A DNA stretch of 64,000 bases. Origin: Hymenobacter frigidus (GTDB lineage: Bacteria > Bacteroidota > Bacteroidia > Cytophagales > Hymenobacteraceae). Shown piece by piece: positions 41,842 through 50,057 of the stretch. The stretch spans positions 1 through 64,000 of the forward strand of contig NZ_BMGY01000028.1 of the NCBI RefSeq assembly GCF_014640435.1, given 5' to 3'. The notes under the pieces are model-generated. The model did not search any database. It was not told the DNA's origin and worked only from the letters and a program-made list of their open reading frames with translations. Numbering within the stretch: the stretch's first letter is position 1; each line of letters opens with the position of its first letter. The position numbers were made by a program, and so were the translations under genes.

Positions 41842-41953
41842 AAAGGGCTACGGATGAGGGGAACGTAGAGCTTTAGGCCATAGTATGCAGTTACCGAGAA
41901 AAAAACTGGGGGAGCGACGAATGCGGGTGTGTTAAACCCCGCTACTATCGGAC

Positions 41954-41961
41954 CAAATGTA
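41954..41961 (-). promoter_or_regulatory. promoter of the sigma factor gene
   Basis: TACATTTG on the minus strand matches TAnnTTTG, with TTG at 41985-41983 as -33 element 21 bases upstream. The ATG is 112 bases downstream. Confidence 0.5.
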
Positions 41962-42126
41962 GAGCGAGGGAATGAATATCTGCAACAGAGGAAAGCGAAA
42001 AAAGACAAAATCTTTTTGCTTCCAAGGAGCAACCTTCCTCAAAACTTCATCCAGACCACTTTTTGTAATCCTGAAGGAATAAAAAAAGTAAAAAAAGTTT
42101 CAATTGCCGAAAAAAATCCCCCTCTT

Positions 42127-42531
42127 CTATTGGGCTAACCACCGATAGGCAACAGCTTCATCGGTAAAAAGCGAGGTAAAATAGCTTGAATCGGGCCGTA
42201 CAGCAGTGCTGATGACCGCCACCGAGCTATCGGACTGGCCGTGGGCAGCCCGCAGCGGTGAAATCAGAAAGGCAATGCGCACGGGATTAGCGTAGCGGCC
42301 GACGAGCTGGGGGAAAAAATCGGCGTTCATCCAGGTCGTAAGCGCGGGCGAGGCCAGTTCCTCGCGGCGGCGCAGGTCGAGCAGCCAGCGCCAGCAGCCC
42401 AGCTCATCGGCGGCGGCCAGGATGGCGAAATAGCCAGTTTGCAGCTCAATAGGCGTGATTTCGCGCTGCCAGCGGGCCACGATGGCCGGGAGGTCGGGGC
42501 GGGGCGTTATTTCCAGGCCGTGGGAGTGCAT
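42127..42531 (-). CDS. hypothetical protein, STAS-like
   Basis: 134 aa from the ATG at 42531; a start at 42570 adds 13 atypical residues. The sequence TGYFAILAAADELGCWRWLL, then DLRRREELASPALTTWMNAD, NPVRIAFLISP, and a C-terminal SLFTDEAVAYRWLA resemble small alpha/beta proteins of the STAS/SEC14-like type common in Hymenobacter. No signal peptide or catalytic motif is seen. It is divergent from the MFS gene. Function unknown. Confidence 0.6.
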   Translation of the reverse strand: MHSHGLEITPRPDLPAIVARWQREITPIELQTGYFAILAAADELGCWRWLLDLRRREELASPALTTWMNADFFPQLVGRYANPVRIAFLISPLRAAHGQSDSSVAVISTAVRPDSSYFTSLFTDEAVAYRWLAQ

Positions 42532-42619
42532 TGTTTGGGGCTGCGCGGGCAGTGAAAAGGAAAGGTGCAATGTAGGCCAAACCCACGGCTAAGCCAAACG
42601 GCCGACGGGTGGCCCGGGC

Positions 42620-42627
42620 TACCTTTG
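42620..42627 (+). promoter_or_regulatory. -7 promoter element of the MFS gene
   Basis: TACCTTTG, a full match to TAnnTTTG, ends 34 bases before the ATG at 42662. Confidence 0.55.
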
Positions 42628-42661
42628 CCACTGGCCGCCGCACCGGCGGTTTTTGCGCGCT

Positions 42662-43951
42662 ATGCTCCCATCTGCTGATTCCTCGCCGGCCCACGACCCG
42701 TACGCGGCCCTTCGTATTCCTGATTTTCGTCGGCTGGTGTCGGCCCGGGTGCTATTCACCGTCGCCAGCCAGATTCAGGGTGTGGTGGTGGGCTGGCAGA
42801 TTTACGAACTCACCAACAACCCGCTGGCTTTGGGTCTGATTGGCCTGGCCGAGGCCATTCCGAGCATCGCGGTGTCGCTCTATGCCGGGCACGTGGCCGA
42901 TTCGGTGCCGCGCAAGCGCATCATCGTGCCGACGATGATAGTGCTGTTCCTGTGTTCGCTGAGCTTGTTTTTATTGACCCGGCCGAGCGGCATGGCGCTG
43001 TTTGCCAACCAGCAGGTGCTCGCTTTTCCGCTGTATGTGGTGATGCTGTACGCGGTGCTGTTCGTGAGTGGCATTGCGCGCGGGTTTCTGGGTCCGGCGG
43101 TGTTCTCCTTCATGCCGCAGCTGCTGCCCAATCGGGCGTTGCTCTCGAACGCGGTGACGTGGAATTCGAGCAGCTGGCAGGCGGCGGCGGTGCTGGGGCC
43201 GGCCATTGGCGGGCTGCTGTTTGCCAAAATGGGCAAGGGCTTCGCCTATGGCATTGATTCGGGGCTGATGCTGCTCTCGCTTCTGCTGTTTCTGAGCATT
43301 GCCGGCCGGGCGCTGCCCACCCGGGAGGGCGAACAACTGAACTTGGGCGAGAGTATTCTGAGCGGCGTACGCTTCATTTTTGCCAATCAGATTGTGCTGG
43401 CGGCGCTGTCATTGGACCTGTTCGCCGTGCTCTTTGGTGGGGCGGTGGCGCTGTTGCCCATCTTCGCCAAGGATATTCTGCAAACCGGGCCCGACGGACT
43501 GGGCTACTTGCGGGCCGCCCCGGCCGTGGGCTCGGTGCTGATGGCCGTGTGGCTCACCTATTCGCCCATGAAGCGCGGTGCGGGGCGCAAACTGCTGTGG
43601 GCCGTGGCGGGCTTCGGACTCGCTACTATTGGGTTTGCCCTGTCGAAAAGCTTCGCGCTGTCGCTGTTCCTGCTGTTCCTGACGGGGGTGTTCGACTCGG
43701 TCTCGGTCATTGTGCGCTCTACGCTCATCCACACCTACACGCCGGAGTATATGAAGGGTCGGGTGTCGGCGGTAAATAACATCTTCATCGGTTCCAGCAA
43801 TGAGATTGGGGGCTTTGAGAGCGGCGCGGCGGCCAAGCTCATGGGCACGGTACCCAGCGTGGTATTTGGCGGCCTGATGACGCTGGTGGTGGTGGCCGTG
43901 ACGGCCTTAAAGGCCGACAAGCTGCGCAAGCTGGAGTCGGGCACGAAGTAG
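42662..43951 (+). CDS. major facilitator superfamily transporter (MFS_3/EntS-like)
   Basis: 429 aa from the ATG at 42662. About twelve membrane helices are evident. The signature between helices 2 and 3 reads LYAGHVADSVPRKRIIV, the GxxxDxxxRK motif of proton-coupled exporters. N-terminal FRRLVSARVLFTVASQIQGV and WQIYELTNNPLALGLIGLAE are close to the enterobactin-exporter EntS group. Substrate is unknown; siderophore or drug export are the usual roles. It converges with the mocA gene across 46 bp. Confidence 0.9.
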   Translation: MLPSADSSPAHDPYAALRIPDFRRLVSARVLFTVASQIQGVVVGWQIYELTNNPLALGLIGLAEAIPSIAVSLYAGHVADSVPRKRIIVPTMIVLFLCSLSLFLLTRPSGMALFANQQVLAFPLYVVMLYAVLFVSGIARGFLGPAVFSFMPQLLPNRALLSNAVTWNSSSWQAAAVLGPAIGGLLFAKMGKGFAYGIDSGLMLLSLLLFLSIAGRALPTREGEQLNLGESILSGVRFIFANQIVLAALSLDLFAVLFGGAVALLPIFAKDILQTGPDGLGYLRAAPAVGSVLMAVWLTYSPMKRGAGRKLLWAVAGFGLATIGFALSKSFALSLFLLFLTGVFDSVSVIVRSTLIHTYTPEYMKGRVSAVNNIFIGSSNEIGGFESGAAAKLMGTVPSVVFGGLMTLVVVAVTALKADKLRKLESGTK

Positions 43952-43997
43952 AAGTATCCTTGAATACGGCCAACCGCCGATGGCGAAGGCCACCGCG

Positions 43998-44642
43998 TTA
44001 TTCGAGCGACCCTTGCAGCAGGGCCGTGTACTGCGCGGGCGTGTCCACATCGAGCAAACCGGCCGGAAACGCTACCTGCCCCACGGCCGCGCCTAGCCGC
44101 GCAATGAGGCGGCCAGCTCCCTGCGCGCCTTGCAGCTTCAGCAGCTCAGGCAGCAAAGATTTATCAAAAATAGCGGGTACCCCCAGTGTTTCGCCGTAGG
44201 CTGCGGCCACAATGGGGGCCTGGGTCGCTTGCTGCTGCACGATGAGCTGCTGGAGCAGCTCAGGCGTCACCAGTGGCTGGTCGGTTAGCATGACGAGCAC
44301 GGCGCGGGGCGCGGCCGCTGCCACGGCAGCCAGGCCTGCGCGGATAGACGAGGCCATGCCCGTTTCCCAATCGGGATTACGCTCGGCCAGGATGGGTAGG
44401 CCCACGATTTCTGCCAGCAATTCATCGTGCAGGGCCCCGGTGACGAGGACGATGGGCGCACAGCCCGCGGATACGGCCGTTTCGGCGGCGTGGCGCAACA
44501 GGGTGCGGCCGTGGTAGGGCAGTAGCTGCTTGGGCCGGCCCATGCGGGTGGAAGCCCCAGCGGCCAGCAACAGCAGCGCCACCGCCCCGGACGGTTCCGG
44601 AACGGTGGCGCTGGCTTTGATTGATGCAAGAGTGGACGTCAC
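43998..44642 (-). CDS. mocA: MocA-like molybdenum cofactor cytidylyltransferase
   Basis: 214 aa. The nucleotidyltransferase N-terminus LLLAAGASTRMGRPKQLLPY (about 24-43) is typical of MocA/MobA, and LVMLTDQPLVTPELL is the metal-binding part. MocA adds CMP to molybdopterin, giving the cytosine dinucleotide form used by PaoABC-type enzymes. The gene overlaps the molybdopterin subunit by four bases (ATGA), so it is co-translated with the enzyme that would need its product. A MobA (GMP) function is less likely in this context. Confidence 0.85.
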   Translation of the reverse strand: MTSTLASIKASATVPEPSGAVALLLLAAGASTRMGRPKQLLPYHGRTLLRHAAETAVSAGCAPIVLVTGALHDELLAEIVGLPILAERNPDWETGMASSIRAGLAAVAAAAPRAVLVMLTDQPLVTPELLQQLIVQQQATQAPIVAAAYGETLGVPAIFDKSLLPELLKLQGAQGAGRLIARLGAAVGQVAFPAGLLDVDTPAQYTALLQGSLE

Positions 44643-46972
44643 ACCGATTTGGTGCCCAGTATTTTATCGGGCGTAATGGGTAGCTCGCGCACGCGCTTGC
44701 CGGTGGCATGGAACACGGCATTGGCCACAGCAGCGGCCACGCCCACCGTCGAAATCTCGCCAATTCCTTTCACGCCCATGGCATTGATGTAAGGGTCGTG
44801 CTCTTCGATGAACTCCACGGTCATGTCCGGGATGTCGGCATTCACGGGGATGTGGTAGTCGGCCAGTGAGGCGTTGGTGTAGCGGGCCAGGTTTTGGTCG
44901 CGCACGGTGCCTTCCATCAGCGCCGCGCCAATACCGAAAACGCTGCCGCCGATAATCTGGCTGCGGGCAGTTTTAGCGTTGAGAATGCGGCCGGCCCCGT
45001 GCACGCTCACCCAGCGCGTAACGCGCACGGTGCCGAGGTCGGGGTCGACCTGCACTTCGCAAAAATGCGCGCCGAAGGAGTGCATGGAGTGGTGGGCGGC
45101 CTCGTCCTTTTTGGCGGGGTCGGCGTTGGCGGCGGCCTGGGCATCTTCGTAGCCGCTGCCGTAGCGGCCCTGGCCGTTGCCTTCCACATCGGCCATGTCG
45201 GCGCGCTTCATCAGGGCGGCGAAATCCTCGCCTTTTTTCGGGTCGGCTTTCAGCTGCAAGCGGCCTTGTTTGGCCTCCACATCGGTAAGCTTGGCGCGGT
45301 AAAGGGGCGACTTTTTATCGAGCACCGCCACCTTGATGAGCTTCTGCCACAGGTCCTGCACGGCCATGTAGACCGATGAGGACACCGTGCCCGCCGCCAC
45401 CGAGCCGCCCGAGTTGGGGGCCGTGGGCAGCTTGGTGTCGCCGAGCTCGAACCGGACTTTCTCCACGGGCAGGCCCAGGGCATCGGCCGCTACCTGGGTC
45501 ATCACGGTGTAGGTGCCGGTGCCGAGGTCGGTCGCGCCGGACTGCACCACGGCATGGCCGTCGGCGTAGAGGCGGGCGCGGGCAGTGCCCTGTGAATTGT
45601 GGACCGGGTAGCTGGCCGTGGCCATGCCCCAGCCCACCAGCAGGCGGCCGTTGCGGGTGGCTCCGGCCTTGGGATTGCGCTTGCTCCAGCCGAAGAGCTC
45701 GGCCCCGCGGGCGTAGCACTGCTTCAGGCTCTTGCTGCTCCACGGCTGGCCGGTGCTGGAGTCTTTTTCAGCGTAGTTAAGCAGGCGGATTTCAACGGGG
45801 TCGATGCCCAGCTGATACGCCAAATCATCCATCGAACTCTCAATGGCGAACGAGCCCGGCGCCTCGCCGGGGGCGCGGGTAAAGGTCGACGTCATCACAT
45901 TGGCCCGGGCCAGCTGATACGAGGCCTCGAAATTGGGGCACTCATAGAGCATATTGACGATTTTGCTGTTAGACTCCGCGTAGTTGTCCCAAGGCGAGGT
46001 GGTGGAGGTTTTCTCGTGGATGAGTGCCGTCAGCTTACCTTCTTTGGTCGCCCCCAGGCGTAGCGTTTGGGTCTGGTCTTCGCGGTGGCCCATGCTCGTG
46101 AACATCTGCGGGCGGGTAAGCGCCAGCTTTACCGGACGGCCCACGAATTTGGCGGCCTGTACCGTAAGGATGGTGTGCGGCCAGCACGAGCCTTTGCAGC
46201 CAAAGCCGCCGCCGAGGTACTTCGTGACCACTCGCACCTGCTCGGTTGCGAGGCCCAGCATGGTGCTCAGCGCCTTTTGGGTGCGCGTCACGCCCTGGGT
46301 CGACTCATACACCGTGAGGCGGTCAGGCGCTTCCCAATGGGCGGTGGTCGCGCCGGGCTCCATCGGGTTGTGGTGGTTGGTGGCGTGGGTGTACTTGTGG
46401 GTGAGCTGGATGGGAGCCGCCGCGAAGGCCGCCTGGGCATTGCCGCGCACCACATGAGCCTGGGCCTTGCCGTCCTGAATTTTGGTGGGGTCAAACAGCT
46501 GGGCCCTGGGGTCTTCGTAGGAAGCCAGGGGTTTTTCGGCGGCTACCTGCACTTTCAGCAGGGCAGCAGCGTACTGGGCCCGCTCCAGCGTATCGGCCAC
46601 CACCACGGCCACGGGCTGGCCGGCGTAGTGAATCTGGTCGTCGGTGAGTGGCAGGTAGCCCATGGGCGCACCAATGGCCTTCTTGCCTTCGGCATCGTTG
46701 GGCGTTTTAGCCAGCTTGGGTAGGTTTTGATGCGTGATGATGGCCAGTACGCCCGGCTGCTTCATCGCGGCCGTGGTGTCGAAACCGGTGATGCGGCCCT
46801 TGGCCACGTCGCTGGTTTTGAGCACGGCATGCACCAAGCCCGGCAGGTTGTTGAACTCGGCCGAATACCTGGCCCGGCCCATCACCTTGTCCCGGCCGTC
46901 CACGCGGTTCAGCGGCTGCCCCACCACACCGGCGGTAGGGTTGGTTTCGAAAAATTTTGGTTCGGTATCCAT
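44639..46972 (-). CDS. paoC: aldehyde oxidoreductase molybdopterin-binding subunit
   Basis: 777 aa, of the xanthine dehydrogenase/aldehyde oxidase large-subunit family. The a/b hammerhead domain is N-terminal (VVGQPLNRVDGRDKVMGRAR). Then come the Mo-binding stretches GGGFGCKGSCWPH, APGEAPGSFAIESSMDD and GATDLGTGTYTVMTQVAAD, and near the C-terminus GVKGIGEISTVGVAAAVANA with the catalytic glutamate. The layout follows E. coli PaoC (periplasmic). It has no signal of its own; export would be by piggyback on the Tat-bearing PaoA. Overlaps mocA; the FAD subunit starts 17 bp upstream. Confidence 0.9.
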   Translation of the reverse strand: MDTEPKFFETNPTAGVVGQPLNRVDGRDKVMGRARYSAEFNNLPGLVHAVLKTSDVAKGRITGFDTTAAMKQPGVLAIITHQNLPKLAKTPNDAEGKKAIGAPMGYLPLTDDQIHYAGQPVAVVVADTLERAQYAAALLKVQVAAEKPLASYEDPRAQLFDPTKIQDGKAQAHVVRGNAQAAFAAAPIQLTHKYTHATNHHNPMEPGATTAHWEAPDRLTVYESTQGVTRTQKALSTMLGLATEQVRVVTKYLGGGFGCKGSCWPHTILTVQAAKFVGRPVKLALTRPQMFTSMGHREDQTQTLRLGATKEGKLTALIHEKTSTTSPWDNYAESNSKIVNMLYECPNFEASYQLARANVMTSTFTRAPGEAPGSFAIESSMDDLAYQLGIDPVEIRLLNYAEKDSSTGQPWSSKSLKQCYARGAELFGWSKRNPKAGATRNGRLLVGWGMATASYPVHNSQGTARARLYADGHAVVQSGATDLGTGTYTVMTQVAADALGLPVEKVRFELGDTKLPTAPNSGGSVAAGTVSSSVYMAVQDLWQKLIKVAVLDKKSPLYRAKLTDVEAKQGRLQLKADPKKGEDFAALMKRADMADVEGNGQGRYGSGYEDAQAAANADPAKKDEAAHHSMHSFGAHFCEVQVDPDLGTVRVTRWVSVHGAGRILNAKTARSQIIGGSVFGIGAALMEGTVRDQNLARYTNASLADYHIPVNADIPDMTVEFIEEHDPYINAMGVKGIGEISTVGVAAAVANAVFHATGKRVRELPITPDKILGTKSV

Positions 46973-46989
46973 AGGGAGCGATATGAGGG

Positions 46990-47970
46990 TTACGCCACTT
47001 TCAGCAGTGCCTGCACCAGCGTGTTCTGCGCCAGCTCCACCTTGAAGCGGTTATCATCACGCGGCTGGGCTCCGCGCAGGGCGGCGGCGGCGGCGGCCCG
47101 GAAAGTGGCTTCCGTAGCGGGCGCACCGGTCAGTACTTTTTCGGCTTCGGGGCTGCGCCAGGGCTTGGTGCCCACGCCGCCCAGCGCCACCCGGGCCGAG
47201 CGGATGATGCCGCCCTGCACATCGAGCCCCACTGCGGCCGAGGCCAACGCATAGGCATAGCTGGCGCGCTCGCGCACCTTGAGGTAGGTAGAACGGCGGG
47301 CATGGGCGGCGGCCGGAATGGTCACGGCTACAATCAGCTCGCCGGGCTCCAATACAGTTTCGCGCTGGGGCGTTTTGCCGGGCAGCACGTAGAATTCGGT
47401 TACGGGCACGCGGCGTTGCTTGCCCTTGGCGTTTTCCAGGGTTAGTACTGCATCCAGCGCCGCCAAGGCTACTGATAAGTCGCCGGGGTAGGCGGTAGCG
47501 ATGCAGGCATCACTCGTGCCCAGAATGGCGAGGTTATGATTGTCGCCTTCCAGGGCCGGGCAGCCAGAGCCGGGCACGCGCTTATTGCACGGAAAGGCCG
47601 CGTCGCGGAAATAGCCGCAACGGGTGCGCTGCAAAATATTGCCCCCGATGCTGGCCATGTTGCGCAACTGGGGCGAGGCCGCCAGCAGCAGCGACTCCGA
47701 TACGGCCGGGTACTGCTGCAGTACCAGCGGGTGCTCGCCCACGTCGCTCATGCGCTCCATGGCCCCGATGCGCAGCCCGTCGCTCGTTTGCTCAATGCCT
47801 TTGAAGGGCAGCGCGTTGATATCTACCAGCTGCGGGTGTTCTGCCAAATGGGCCTTCATCAAATCGAGCAGCGTGGTGCCGCCCGCGATGTACGCCGCCT
47901 GGGGCGTGGCCTGCCGGATGCCGGTGGCTTCTTTGGCCGAATTGGCCTGGATGTAGCTGAAGTTGTTCAT
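46990..47970 (-). CDS. paoB: aldehyde oxidoreductase FAD-binding subunit
   Basis: 326 aa. The FAD-binding PCMH-type domain shows AAYIAGGTTLLDLMKAHLAE, then AASPQLRNMASIGGNILQRT. An insertion follows with cysteines in RCGYFRD, PCNKRVPGSGCPA and SDACIATAYPGD, as in PaoB/YagS, where a segment of this type carries an extra 4Fe-4S cluster. The CO-dehydrogenase C-terminal domain completes it. It relays electrons from the Mo site via FAD. It sits between the Fe-S and Mo subunits; both gaps are short, so one operon. Confidence 0.9.
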   Translation of the reverse strand: MNNFSYIQANSAKEATGIRQATPQAAYIAGGTTLLDLMKAHLAEHPQLVDINALPFKGIEQTSDGLRIGAMERMSDVGEHPLVLQQYPAVSESLLLAASPQLRNMASIGGNILQRTRCGYFRDAAFPCNKRVPGSGCPALEGDNHNLAILGTSDACIATAYPGDLSVALAALDAVLTLENAKGKQRRVPVTEFYVLPGKTPQRETVLEPGELIVAVTIPAAAHARRSTYLKVRERASYAYALASAAVGLDVQGGIIRSARVALGGVGTKPWRSPEAEKVLTGAPATEATFRAAAAAALRGAQPRDDNRFKVELAQNTLVQALLKVA

Positions 47971-47979
47971 GGCAGGGGA

Positions 47980-48621
47980 CTAGGACTTGAAACCGCTTTT
48001 CTCGACCTGCCGGATGGCGGCCACGATGTTGGGATAAGCCCCGCAGCGGCAGAGGTTGCCGCTCATCCATTCGCGGATGTCGGCGTCGGTTTTGGCGTGG
48101 CCTCCTTTCAGGCAGGCCACGCCCGACATGAGCTGGCCCGGCGTGCAGTAGCCGCACTGAAAGCCGTCGTGCTCAATAAAGGCCTGCTGCAGTGGGTGCA
48201 GCTCCTCGCCCTTGGCCAGCCCTTCCACAGTGGTTATTTCTTTGCCCTGCACCATCACGGCCAGGGTGAGGCAGCTGTTCACGCTGCGGCCGTCAACCAG
48301 CACGGTGCAGGCCCCGCACTGGCCGTGGTCACAGCCTTTTTTCGAGCCGGTGAGGTCCAGCTGTTCGCGTAAAGCATCGAGCAGCGACACCCGCGGCTCG
48401 GCTTGAATGGTACGTACGGTGCCGTTCACCTTCAGGCGCATCTCACTCACGCCCTCCACCTTCTTCGACATGGCGGTGAGGCGCTCGGCCTGGCTGATGA
48501 GCGGCGGAGCCAGGGCCAGCCCCAGCAGTCCGGAGGCTTGCTTGATAAAGCTGCGGCGGCTGTCCTGCGGGACGGGGCCGTCGGGCTGCGCGGCAGAATC
48601 GGGCGTGTTGGTATCCATCAT
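47980..48621 (-). CDS. paoA: aldehyde oxidoreductase 2Fe-2S subunit with Tat signal
   Basis: 213 aa from the ATG at 48621; a second ATG follows directly. A twin-arginine signal, DSRRSFIKQASGLLGLALAP (about 20-40), marks it for folded export to the periplasm. The ferredoxin domain has KKGCDHGQCGACTVLVDGRS, and the second cluster GFQCGYCTPGQLMS with SGNLCRCGAYPNI. The Tat leader and layout match E. coli PaoA (YagT), which carries PaoB and PaoC out with it. First gene of the four-gene unit. The promoter is unclear. Confidence 0.9.
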   Translation of the reverse strand: MMDTNTPDSAAQPDGPVPQDSRRSFIKQASGLLGLALAPPLISQAERLTAMSKKVEGVSEMRLKVNGTVRTIQAEPRVSLLDALREQLDLTGSKKGCDHGQCGACTVLVDGRSVNSCLTLAVMVQGKEITTVEGLAKGEELHPLQQAFIEHDGFQCGYCTPGQLMSGVACLKGGHAKTDADIREWMSGNLCRCGAYPNIVAAIRQVEKSGFKS

Positions 48622-48886
48622 AGCGATAAGGGGCTGAATTGAGAAAGCTAACCGGCCCAACGGCCTTTGGTTGGGCTGGCAGCACAGCCAGCGTTGCTGG
48701 GTTTAACTACTTGTGTACGGTCATACTATTCACCAAGGGCATTAATCAGCAAGACTTTTTACTGGTTTATGCAGACAGGTGCCACTAGGGCAAGGCTAAC
48801 CACCACTAGGTGAACCACAAAAATACCTTGATTCTTGTGGTTTCAGTTGCTGCATTTATTGCAGTATGGGTAGCTTACCTAATCTG

Positions 48887-49939
48887 CTACTCGCAGCGCA
48901 CGTAAGGCCGCATCTTTTCCCAGTCGGTCAGCTTCAGAATTGGAATCTGCTTCAAATCCTCCACCGTTTTGTACGGGCCGTGCTGCTGCCGGTAGGCTAT
49001 GATGAGCCGTGCCCGCGGCTTGCCGATGTAGGGGTGCAGGTACAGCTCATCGAAGGTGGCGATATTTACATTCAAAGTTTTGGGAGCGTAGCCAGCCGTC
49101 ACGAACGTGTATTTTTTGAGGCTGTCACGCAAATCCGGGGCATCCCGTAGCACGAATACCTCGTCGAGCTGGTCTTCGCGCAGGTAGCCGCCGAGCTGGT
49201 TGCGGAACCGCACCACCCACTTGGCGCGCCCCGCGCCAATGCCGCGAATTTGCATTAGCTGCGTGGTATCGGCGGTGTTCAGGTCGAAGGGCTGGAGGTT
49301 ACGGGGCTTGCGGGGGAACTTGCCAGCCGCAGCATCGGGGCTGGCGAAGGGTGGGAACTTGCCATCCGGCCCCGGCCGGTTGGCGGCGTACTCGCGCTTC
49401 GGTGCTGCGTCGGGCAGCTGCATGAAGGGAGCCAACCGCTGGTACACCGAATCATCGAGCCCGTACATTTTCTTCACCTGCGCTTTGGCTTTGAAGCCGC
49501 CGGCCGCCGCGCCGTATTTCACGATGCGGGCCGCCACAAAATGCGGCACCCCGCGGGCCTCCCAGCCCTCGGCGGTCAGGGCATTGGGGTCGAAAGGAGC
49601 GAGGCGCACCGGCGCGACTTTGGGGTAGCGCGAGCCGCCGCGCGCAAACTTTTTATAGTCGCGCCGGGGGTAGCGGTTCGCAAAGCCTTGCTCGGCCGTG
49701 CGGTGCTCTTTTAGTTGCGCGGCCAGCTCATTCAGTCCTTGCTGGTCAGCGGCGGGCAGGTACTTGGGCAGTTCCGGGCGCAGCAGCATGGGGGCCACGA
49801 TGAAGGCCAGCATGAGCAGCAACACCCCAACCACGCCCCGGGCCTCGCCGCGCGAGTAACCGAAGTAGCGCCGCAGCCAGCGCGTGGGACTAATAGCATC
49901 CCAAAACCGGCGGGGACGCGGTGGCGGCGAGGGCGGCAT
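48887..49939 (-). CDS. helix-hairpin-helix (ComEA-like) membrane protein
   Basis: 350 aa. One N-terminal helix, RGVVGVLLLMLAFIVAPMLL (about 34-53), anchors it. Three helix-hairpin-helix motifs follow: FDPNALTAEGWEARGVPHFV, FDLNTADTTQLMQIRGIGAG and LNVNIATFDELYLHPYIGKP. The HhH_3/ComEA arrangement binds DNA without sequence preference, as in natural transformation. Multiple such domains in one protein are a Bacteroidota pattern. Whether this is a DNA-uptake receptor is inference. It has no com neighbours in the window. Confidence 0.82.
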   Translation of the reverse strand: MPPSPPPRPRRFWDAISPTRWLRRYFGYSRGEARGVVGVLLLMLAFIVAPMLLRPELPKYLPAADQQGLNELAAQLKEHRTAEQGFANRYPRRDYKKFARGGSRYPKVAPVRLAPFDPNALTAEGWEARGVPHFVAARIVKYGAAAGGFKAKAQVKKMYGLDDSVYQRLAPFMQLPDAAPKREYAANRPGPDGKFPPFASPDAAAGKFPRKPRNLQPFDLNTADTTQLMQIRGIGAGRAKWVVRFRNQLGGYLREDQLDEVFVLRDAPDLRDSLKKYTFVTAGYAPKTLNVNIATFDELYLHPYIGKPRARLIIAYRQQHGPYKTVEDLKQIPILKLTDWEKMRPYVRCE

Positions 49940-50057
49940 CGTGGTAGAAACGAAGGATGAGGGTGGCGAAGGTGTTCGGCGTGGGCCGATTCACCTTCGG
50001 CAGTAGCTGCAAGTATAGGCAAAATGCCCGCAAAACCACTCACCCCAACCGGTTGAA

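Noticed and set aside
48818..48825. TATTTTTG on the minus strand as promoter of the paoABC-mocA unit
   Set aside because: It fits TAnnTTTG but is 196 bases from the paoA start with no supporting element, in AT-rich DNA where chance matches are likely.
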